Positions 1 to 5,150 of a DNA stretch of 8,325 nt are shown here, piece after piece (positions within the stretch are counted from its first letter, which is position 1; each line of letters begins with the position of its first letter). The notes beneath the pieces were generated by a model that ran no database searches, was not told the origin of the DNA, and saw nothing but the letters and a program-made list of their open reading frames with translations. This DNA is from a bacterium (GTDB taxonomy: Bacteria > Spirochaetota > UBA4802 > UBA5550): contig JAAENB010000459.1 of the NCBI GenBank assembly GCA_024224995.1, positions 1 to 8,325 on the forward strand, in the 5' to 3' direction. The translations under genes were made by a program, and so were the position numbers.

Positions 1-20
1 CGGACTGACCAGTCAGTCCG
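1..20. promoter_or_regulatory. TetR-type palindromic operator
   Basis: Two perfect 9-base arms, CGGACTGAC and GTCAGTCCG, are separated by the two bases CA. The core GACTGAC-NN-GTCAGTC has the size and symmetry of operators bound by TetR-family dimers (established for the family). It lies 24 bases before the ATG of the iron-sulfur gene, so it probably overlaps or follows that gene's promoter. The regulator would have to be encoded outside the window, perhaps just upstream. The palindrome is seen directly; the TetR assignment is inference. Confidence 0.6.
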
Positions 21-34
21 GACAACTAAATATT

Positions 35-40
35 GGGGGA
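35..40 (+). promoter_or_regulatory. G-run ribosome binding site that decides the start at 45
   Basis: GGGGGA ends four bases before ATG 45 and can pair with the CCUCC anti-Shine-Dalgarno through a G-U wobble. TTG 33 in the same frame overlaps this site and has no site of its own. A similar G-run precedes the lipoprotein start at 6736. Confidence 0.55.
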
Positions 41-44
41 TTAT

Positions 45-1211
45 ATGCCAAATACAAATCTTTATTACGACAGTCTTCACAAAGCCTTAAACCGTTTCGA
101 TCTTAAGGTACCAAAATCAAAAAAGTTTACGGAGCTTTTAAAACTTCTGTATTCTCCGGAGGAAGCGAAACTGCTTTCCCATTTTGGTTCGCCATATATC
201 TATACGGAACATGCCGAGAAGACTTCTAAAAAAACAGATAGACCTGTTGAAGAGGTTGAGGAAATCTTTAACAACATGGTAACAAAAGGAACATTATTCA
301 CCCAGAAAAATGAAAAGGGTGAAACCATGTACTCATTGCCGCCGTTTATTCCGGGGATATATGAATTCTATACCATGAGTGAGAACGATCCCTATGAAAA
401 GAAAAAGGAGATCCTCAAATTACTGGATGAATATTTTTTTGAAACATTCGTTCCCGAAGCGTATAACGCCTCGGAATACCCGTGGTTCCGCGTGCTGCCG
501 GCCAATGATTCGGTAACGAAGCTCATTGATATTGACAGCACCGTGGAGCCGGTTGAAACAAAAATTTTGCCCTTTGAACTCGCTTCGGAATATATTCGTA
601 CTGCCGAATATATCGCCGTAGGCGACTGCGCGTGCAGAATTCACGCCGAGATGCAGGACGGGAAAAAACGATGCGACAAACCAATCGACGTATGCCTGGT
701 TTTCGACCGCGTTGCCGAATACTGGGCCGAGAAAGGCATTGGACGGCTCATCAGCCACGAGGAGGCAGATACCGTTCTTCAGCGCTCGGCCGAAGCGGGA
801 CTGGTTCACTGTACCACGAATAACCAGGTATTCGGCAACAAGATGTCGGGGATGATTTGCAACTGCTGCCCCTGCTGCTGTTTCATTCTGCAAGGAGTGC
901 TTAAATCAAAAGGCCGGCAGCAAGGACTGGCAAAGTCGAACTTTCATCCGGTGATTAAAAAGGATGACTGCAATCTTTGCGGGAAATGCCTGAGCGCCTG
1001 CCCGGTAGACGCGCTCTATCATCATAAGCCGCACCTGGAGGACAATTCCGACAATTTCATTGCCCTTAAAACTCATGGGTGTATTGGCTGCGGGATCTGT
1101 TCCATGGCATGTCCAAAAGATACGATTAAAATGAAAAAGACCGGGAACACCGTTCCGGAACCGGATGTTTTTCACCTGGGAATACGGCATAACGCCGAAA
1201 GAACTCACTAG
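45..1211 (+). CDS. Cysteine-rich protein with two [4Fe-4S] ferredoxin motifs and N-terminal winged-helix-like region
   Basis: The 388-residue product carries two complete C-terminal CxxCxxCxxxCP motifs (C309/312/315/319 and C346/349/352/356), the signature of a bacterial 2[4Fe-4S] ferredoxin domain used for electron transfer. Residues about 35-105 (AKLLSHFGSPY... to YSLPPF) read like a winged-helix fold. The middle holds a second cysteine set: C195 and C197 (GDCACR), C210, C217, C256, and the cluster CNCCPCCC at 272-279, which could bind a further metal centre. No signal peptide is seen, so it is cytoplasmic. ATG 45 is preferred over TTG 33 because GGGGGA at 35-40 is correctly spaced for it. 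The last codons (about GIRHNAERTH) and the stop lie inside a dispersed repeat. A TetR-type operator precedes the gene, suggesting ligand-controlled expression. The electron partner is unknown, and only the ferredoxin assignment is firm. Confidence 0.9.
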   Translation: MPNTNLYYDSLHKALNRFDLKVPKSKKFTELLKLLYSPEEAKLLSHFGSPYIYTEHAEKTSKKTDRPVEEVEEIFNNMVTKGTLFTQKNEKGETMYSLPPFIPGIYEFYTMSENDPYEKKKEILKLLDEYFFETFVPEAYNASEYPWFRVLPANDSVTKLIDIDSTVEPVETKILPFELASEYIRTAEYIAVGDCACRIHAEMQDGKKRCDKPIDVCLVFDRVAEYWAEKGIGRLISHEEADTVLQRSAEAGLVHCTTNNQVFGNKMSGMICNCCPCCCFILQGVLKSKGRQQGLAKSNFHPVIKKDDCNLCGKCLSACPVDALYHHKPHLEDNSDNFIALKTHGCIGCGICSMACPKDTIKMKKTGNTVPEPDVFHLGIRHNAERTH

Positions 1212-1264
1212 TGCGGCTAGCCCGGCGCGGCTTTTAACGCTCTGTTTCGCAGGCGTTGAAAGCC
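1178..1264 (+). repeat. Structured dispersed repeat, copy 1 (overlaps the 3' end of the iron-sulfur gene)
   Basis: The first 33 bases (1178-1210) are identical to 3032-3064. A variable centre (1211-1225) follows, then 22 identical bases (1226-1247), then a diverged right part. Bases 1229-1240 and 1253-1264 form a 12-pair stem with one G-U wobble around a 12-base loop that can itself pair CTG with CAG. The stem extends to 15 pairs at 1226-1267 with a second wobble. No T-run follows, so it is not a standard terminator. The stop codon of the preceding gene (1209-1211) lies within the repeat. Confidence 0.85.
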
Positions 1265-1320
1265 GTGAATCTTATTATCAACCCCGGTCCTTCTTTATAC
1301 GTCAATATCAGATTAGTCAC

Positions 1321-1348
1321 TTGACGGTTATTATTTTTTGGGTACAAA
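1321..1348 (+). promoter_or_regulatory. Candidate promoter upstream of the metalloprotease gene
   Basis: TTGACG (1321-1326) and TACAAA (1343-1348) are 16 bases apart and resemble sigma70 -35 and -10 boxes. Two other TATAAT boxes (1383-1388 and 1434-1439) lie nearer the gene but lack good -35 partners, so the true start could be any of the three. The palindrome ACAAATTTGT (1344-1353) overlaps the -10 box of this candidate. Confidence 0.25.
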
Positions 1349-1480
1349 TTTGTCCCTACACTTTATTTTTTAAATCATTGCCTATAATACCTTCCTTTTT
1401 ATAGATTGTTTAAAGTCTGTAGAGAAGGATGTTTATAATTTTTTTATCTCAGGCTGATAAATAAAAAAAAGGAGAACAAA

Positions 1481-3031
1481 ATGAAAAATAGATTTTTTAT
1501 CATTTCGATTTTATTTTTTCTATTTTCAACGCTGTGTTTCAGCAGCTGCTTTGTTGATTCAGGCAGTGAATTAAGCGAAGAGGCTGAAAATGGTCAAATT
1601 CAGAATAATATTTCTTTTGAAGACTTTTTAAAACAAGAAAACATTGAAAAAATTGGAGACAGCTATTTCATGGAAGGTGATATTGCTTTATCATATAATA
1701 AAGCCCATCAGTTGTATAAATTATACAAATCAAATGAAAACAATACTGCATCAAGTAAAGGATTTGTTTCTTGCTATTATTATTTAAATAATCCATCTCA
1801 TTTTTTTGCAAGAAAATGGAACGATCAAGACAAATTGAACCTGACATATTTTTTTGAAAATAACCTGGCAACAAGCAGTCTTACTAATAATCAAGTAAGA
1901 CAGGCATTTATTGATGCCGCAGCAGTCTGGATGGCTGTAGTAGATATTCAATTTTCCCAGGTAAGCAATGCAACAAATGCCAAAATAACAATATTTGGCA
2001 ATACCAGTCCCCCTGCTGAAAAACAAAACAATCCGGCGTGGGCTTTTTTCCCATATGACGATACGAATAGAATTAATTTTAACATTGATTGTGTTAACAA
2101 CGGAACGTATTCGTATAACAATATACGCAGCTTGTTTATTCATGAATTAGGCCATGTACTCGGATTGCTTCATGAACATGCTCGTGGAGATGCCACGAAT
2201 AGACCGTATTCAAATCCTTCTGATTACCAGGGAGAAAATTCTTCAACTCCCTATGGCATACGAGTTGGGGACTATGATCCCGATTCAATTATGCACTATG
2301 GATATAGGGATTCCCAGGGAAACTGGCATAGTGCCAGTTATTCCAACAGGTTGAGCGATGGAGACATCGCAGCAATTCGATTTCTCTACGAAGCAGTAAA
2401 TCTTGGCGGAGGATACGAAGCCTATAACGGACCATATGATTATTCGGCATATGAATTCCATATTGGCGATGTTAATGGTGACGGCTATGACGATAGTATT
2501 GGTATTCGAAAAGATGATGAACGTTTTGTCGTATGGAAAAGTAATGGTTCCGGCGGCAGTTTTAACGGAGGATATGAAGCCTATAACGGACCATTTAATT
2601 ATTCGGCATATGAATTTCATGTGGGCGATGTTAATGGTGACGGCTATGACGATATGATCGGTGTTCGCAGAGACGATGAACGCTTTGTCGTGTGGAAAAG
2701 CAACGGTTCCGGCGGCAGTTTCAACGGAGGATATGAAGCCTATAACGGCCCGTATAATTATTCGGCTTATGAATTTCATGTAGGCGATGTTAATGGTGAC
2801 GGATTTGATGATATAATGAGTGTCCGAAAAGATGATGAACGCTTTGTCGTTTGGAAAAGTAAGGGTTCCAGTGGATATATCGAGGGAGGGAATGAATACT
2901 ATAATGGACCGTATGATTATTCATCCTATGAATTCCATGTTGGTGATGTTAATGGAGATAATAAAAAAGATATGATTGGAATCCGAAGGGATGATGAACG
3001 ATTCGTAGTATGGCAGGTCATGGTGCAATAA
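1481..3031 (+). CDS. Astacin-like zinc metalloprotease lipoprotein with four calcium-type FG-GAP/VCBS-like repeats
   Basis: The 516-residue product starts with a hydrophobic signal ending FSSC, so C23 is the probable lipid-modified residue and the protein is surface or outer-membrane anchored. The zinc site HELGHVLGLLHEH gives H221, E222, H225 and H231, and SIMHY with M271 matches the Met-turn of astacin/metzincin peptidases. Residues about 24-110 may be a propeptide. From residue 310, four tandem 53-residue units each carry D-V-N-G-D-x-x-x-D (D330, D383, D436, D489), an Asp-rich loop typical of FG-GAP/VCBS calcium repeats. These could act in substrate or surface binding. GGAG at 1471-1474, six bases before the ATG, supports the start. 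The gene is AT-rich (16 of 60 G/C at 1801-1860) and is bracketed by direct repeats. Substrate unknown; the peptidase class is well supported, the exact family less so. Confidence 0.88.
   Translation: MKNRFFIISILFFLFSTLCFSSCFVDSGSELSEEAENGQIQNNISFEDFLKQENIEKIGDSYFMEGDIALSYNKAHQLYKLYKSNENNTASSKGFVSCYYYLNNPSHFFARKWNDQDKLNLTYFFENNLATSSLTNNQVRQAFIDAAAVWMAVVDIQFSQVSNATNAKITIFGNTSPPAEKQNNPAWAFFPYDDTNRINFNIDCVNNGTYSYNNIRSLFIHELGHVLGLLHEHARGDATNRPYSNPSDYQGENSSTPYGIRVGDYDPDSIMHYGYRDSQGNWHSASYSNRLSDGDIAAIRFLYEAVNLGGGYEAYNGPYDYSAYEFHIGDVNGDGYDDSIGIRKDDERFVVWKSNGSGGSFNGGYEAYNGPFNYSAYEFHVGDVNGDGYDDMIGVRRDDERFVVWKSNGSGGSFNGGYEAYNGPYNYSAYEFHVGDVNGDGFDDIMSVRKDDERFVVWKSKGSSGYIEGGNEYYNGPYDYSSYEFHVGDVNGDNKKDMIGIRRDDERFVVWQVMVQ
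2408..3028 (+). repeat. Four tandem 159-bp in-frame coding repeats
   Basis: Units start at 2408, 2567, 2726 and 2885, each 159 bases (53 codons), the last shortened to 48 codons by the gene end. Units 2 and 3 are nearly identical at DNA level, including synonymous positions. Unit 4 is the most diverged, with N-E-Y-Y for Y-E-A-Y and N-K-K-D for Y-D-D. This indicates recent unit duplication and makes copy number likely to vary between strains. Confidence 0.9.
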
Positions 3032-3130
3032 GGGAATACGGCATAACGCCGAAAGAACTCACTAATGCTTTGACGCGGCTTTTAACGCTCTGTTTAACAG
3101 GCGTTAAGAGCCCTGCGCTATGCCGTCCCC
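3032..3130 (+). repeat. Structured dispersed repeat, copy 2 (starts at the base after the metalloprotease stop)
   Basis: This is the direct-orientation partner of 1178-1264. The 33-base identical head begins immediately after the TAA at 3029-3031. Bases 3077-3088 and 3101-3112 form a 12-pair stem with one G-U wobble, at a different position from the wobble in copy 1. This copy also has outer 8-base inverted ends, ACGGCATA (3038-3045) and TATGCCGT (3119-3126), which copy 1 lacks on its right. No T-run follows. The rest of the gap to 3223 shows nothing recognisable. Confidence 0.85.
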
Positions 3131-3223
3131 CTGGTTAGCGGCGTCCATGCCTCGTACATTTCCCATGTTTTCCTGCTTTTTTTATTCGCGGAATTCCCAA
3201 TAATGCTTCTCTGTTTTAACAAT

Positions 3224-4114
3224 TTAACCTAAAGAATCTACAGATTTCTTCATCTTTCTTGAAATAGGATAGGGTGCAATAAGAACACCAATATTTGCAT
3301 TCTTTTCTATTTCTTCAGGAAATTCTTTTTCACTTCTTATAATGACCACTTTACAGTTATTTTCTCTTATCTCGTTAATTATAGACTTTGTTGATCTATT
3401 TTCATCACTATTGCATATGAGCCATATCTCAGTTAAATTCTTATTTTCAATGGCATCAGTTATTTCTTCAAATAGCCCCTGCCCGGACCATCGGCATAAT
3501 GATTTTTTATATCCGTCCAATATATTATCAGGGTGGTTAAAGCTTGTATTGATAAATGAAATGACTCGTTCCGCATCTTTCTTTCTAAATGTTGTATAGA
3601 CAATGAGTTGAAGGGGTTTATTATTGTAATTATTCCCGATCTCTTCCTTGTAGTTATTTTCATCAATAAAAATTATATCATCAGGAAAATATGAATGACA
3701 CGCGTTATACGCGGCATTTCCTTTATCATTCAAAAAAACTAATTGATGGGTATCACTATTCGCCTCAACGACTTGTTTCGTTACTTGTTTTATCCACGGA
3801 CAAATTTGTTCAACAATGGGAATATTTTTCAATTCATTGCCTTTTATATGCTGAACTTCATATACAGGAGCATAAATACCTGCGCCATCCGGCAATTCAT
3901 CCAAACTATTTACATATTTTATTCCTGAATCATCCAGCCAATCTTTAAGACTCTCTCTTTTTCTTTCCGTGAACAGCCAGTTTAAAATAACATATAATTG
4001 TACTTTTTTTCCATCAATATCTACCGGTTTTAATAAGTATTTTGGTATATAACTATTGAGTAGTTTTTTTACAAAATTACATTCCCGATCATTTTTGAAA
4101 AAATAAAACTTCAT
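3224..4114 (-). CDS. Divergent IspH/LytB-like iron-sulfur protein lacking catalytic residues
   Basis: By eye the 296-residue product aligns with the whole of IspH (4-hydroxy-3-methylbut-2-enyl diphosphate reductase). Landmarks are the start with C12, GIKYVNSLDELPDGA (64-78) against IspH GAIFIEQISEVPDGA, ICPWIKQVTKQV (104-115) against TCPLVTKVHMEV, YTT (173-175), and the C-terminal LTEIWLICNS region. C12, C105 and C207 match the IspH cluster ligands C12, C96 and C197. The E. coli residues H41, H74, H124, E126, S225, N227 and S269 appear replaced (about F48, V84, N133, A135, E238, R240, P283), so isoprenoid reductase activity is unlikely. A different Fe-S reaction or a sensing role is possible. 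The gene is AT-rich (20 of 60 G/C at 3241-3300), stands alone on this strand, and has no clear ribosome site before ATG 4114. Homology is moderately sure, function unknown. Confidence 0.72.
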   Translation of the reverse strand: MKFYFFKNDRECNFVKKLLNSYIPKYLLKPVDIDGKKVQLYVILNWLFTERKRESLKDWLDDSGIKYVNSLDELPDGAGIYAPVYEVQHIKGNELKNIPIVEQICPWIKQVTKQVVEANSDTHQLVFLNDKGNAAYNACHSYFPDDIIFIDENNYKEEIGNNYNNKPLQLIVYTTFRKKDAERVISFINTSFNHPDNILDGYKKSLCRWSGQGLFEEITDAIENKNLTEIWLICNSDENRSTKSIINEIRENNCKVVIIRSEKEFPEEIEKNANIGVLIAPYPISRKMKKSVDSLG

Positions 4115-4120
4115 AAGTAA

Positions 4121-4149
4121 AGTCTAATCCAATTCCTTCACCATTTCAA
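4121..4149 (-). promoter_or_regulatory. Possible leaderless promoter of the IspH-like gene
   Basis: On the minus strand TTGAAA (4149-4144) and TAGACT (4126-4121) are 17 bases apart. Transcription would begin at or next to the A of ATG 4114, giving a leaderless message. This fits the absence of a well-placed Shine-Dalgarno sequence. The boxes are imperfect in an AT-rich gap, so chance is possible. Confidence 0.3.
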
Positions 4150-4201
4150 GCTTTTTTATTATTGAAATTCCGGGATCTAAAAAAAATTTTTTTGTTGATC
4201 T

Positions 4202-4231
4202 TTTACGCTTTCGGAATAAAATGATTATATT
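4202..4231 (+). promoter_or_regulatory. Candidate promoter of the ankyrin gene
   Basis: TTTACG (4202-4207) and TATATT (4226-4231) lie 18 bases apart, 33 bases before ATG 4264. An A8T7 tract just upstream (4179-4193) could act as a bent UP-like element. It is the best candidate in the divergent 149-base gap, but the match is modest. Confidence 0.3.
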
Positions 4232-4263
4232 GTTTTGTTTTTGACTATTTTGGAGATCGTACT

Positions 4264-5139
4264 ATGAAAAGAATTGTGCTCGTGTTATTTCTCGTTCTTA
4301 TTTGCGGCAGTCCCGGGTTTTCGGATATCAACAATTATTTAACCACGTCCATACAGAAAGAAAACCTCTGGGCAGTAAAAAGGGCGCTGCGTAAAAAAGC
4401 GGACCCCACGTTTCGTGACAGCTCCGGCAGAACTCCCCTCTCCTATGCGGCGTTTCAAGGCTCTGCTTCAATTGTCCGTCTTCTTATTGCATATCATGCT
4501 GATATTAATTCTCAGGATAATGACGGATTATCTCCGTTAATGCTTGCCGCCTCAAGCGAAAAGACCGACTCCGTTATCCGGCTGCTCTGCAAATACGGGG
4601 CTGTGGTTGACATGCGCGACAATGAAGGAATGACCGCGCTCATGCACGCCTGCGGAACCTTTTATTTAAATGATACAGGCGCGAAAATACTTATTTCCTA
4701 TAGCGCCAATGTCAATGCTTTCGACAAACGCAAGAGAACCCCGCTAATGCACACCACCTTTTCTACCATACAACTTGCGGTACCTCTCATGAAACGCCTT
4801 ATTCAAAAAGGAGCACAGGTCAATGTAAAAGACGACAGGGGCAAAACCCCGCTCATGTACGTTTGCGCTCAGTATTACTACATTGAAGCCGTAAACCTCC
4901 TCCTCAGGAACGGCGCCCAGGTCGATGCCGTGGATTACAACGGGAACACGGCGCTCATGTTCGCCGCAGGCGAAGACGGGAATGATGAAATAATAAAAGC
5001 CCTTCTGGCCAAAGGCGCGCGGCTGAACGCCAAAAACAATAACGGCGAAACCGCCCTCGCTATTGCCCGGGAAAAATTTTGTGAGGAGAATATCCGCTTC
5101 CTTCGTTCTTTAGGAGCTGCTGAGGGAGAGATAAAATGA
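4264..5139 (+). CDS. Exported ankyrin-repeat protein
   Basis: The 291-residue product has a signal peptide (basic MKR, hydrophobic core, probable cleavage after GFS at residue 20), which places it in the periplasm or outside the cell. The rest is ankyrin repeats with the TPLMxAA-type helix start at T57, S90, T124, T159, T195, T229 and T263, spaced 33-36 residues. Loops carry D-x-x-G-x-T, and the inter-repeat segments read LLxxGAxVNxxD. Seven full helix starts plus an N-terminal capping unit (about 26-50) give a continuous solenoid with no catalytic domain, so the role is protein-protein binding with an unknown partner. GGAG at 4252-4255, eight bases before the ATG, supports the start. The gene is far richer in G/C (38 of 60 at 4921-4980) than the two upstream genes. 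It converges on the propeller gene with an 11-base gap. Confidence 0.9.
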   Translation: MKRIVLVLFLVLICGSPGFSDINNYLTTSIQKENLWAVKRALRKKADPTFRDSSGRTPLSYAAFQGSASIVRLLIAYHADINSQDNDGLSPLMLAASSEKTDSVIRLLCKYGAVVDMRDNEGMTALMHACGTFYLNDTGAKILISYSANVNAFDKRKRTPLMHTTFSTIQLAVPLMKRLIQKGAQVNVKDDRGKTPLMYVCAQYYYIEAVNLLLRNGAQVDAVDYNGNTALMFAAGEDGNDEIIKALLAKGARLNAKNNNGETALAIAREKFCEENIRFLRSLGAAEGEIK

Positions 5140-5150
5140 AATGATTGCTT

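Noticed and set aside
420..893. 157-residue minus-strand reading frame inside the iron-sulfur gene
   Set aside because: It is fully antisense to a gene with complete ferredoxin motifs, has no family resemblance and no ribosome site; it is a shadow frame.
1226..1267. Repeat hairpins as rho-independent terminators
   Set aside because: Neither copy is followed on either strand by a T-run of the kind seen at 6817-6834, so termination is not supported although the stems are strong.
1165..1404. 79-residue plus-strand frame running from the iron-sulfur gene through repeat copy 1
   Set aside because: It overlaps a real gene in another frame, crosses the hairpin repeat, and has no coding character or ribosome site.
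2285..2779. 164-residue minus-strand reading frame with internal repeats
   Set aside because: Its repeats are only the antisense reading of the 159-bp coding units of the metalloprotease.
2408..3028. Regularly spaced repeats as a possible CRISPR array
   Set aside because: The units are 159 bases, contiguous and in frame, encoding protein repeats with calcium-binding motifs; there are no spacers.
3038..3126. Repeat copy 2 as a canonical integron attC site
   Set aside because: The spacers between the outer ends and the hairpin are very unequal (31 and 6 bases), copy 1 lacks the right outer end, and no integrase or attI is in view. Kept only as a hypothesis.
4179..4193. A8T7 tract as a functional palindrome
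   Set aside because: A plain homopolymer junction in an AT-rich gap; noted only as a possible bent element upstream of the ankyrin promoter.
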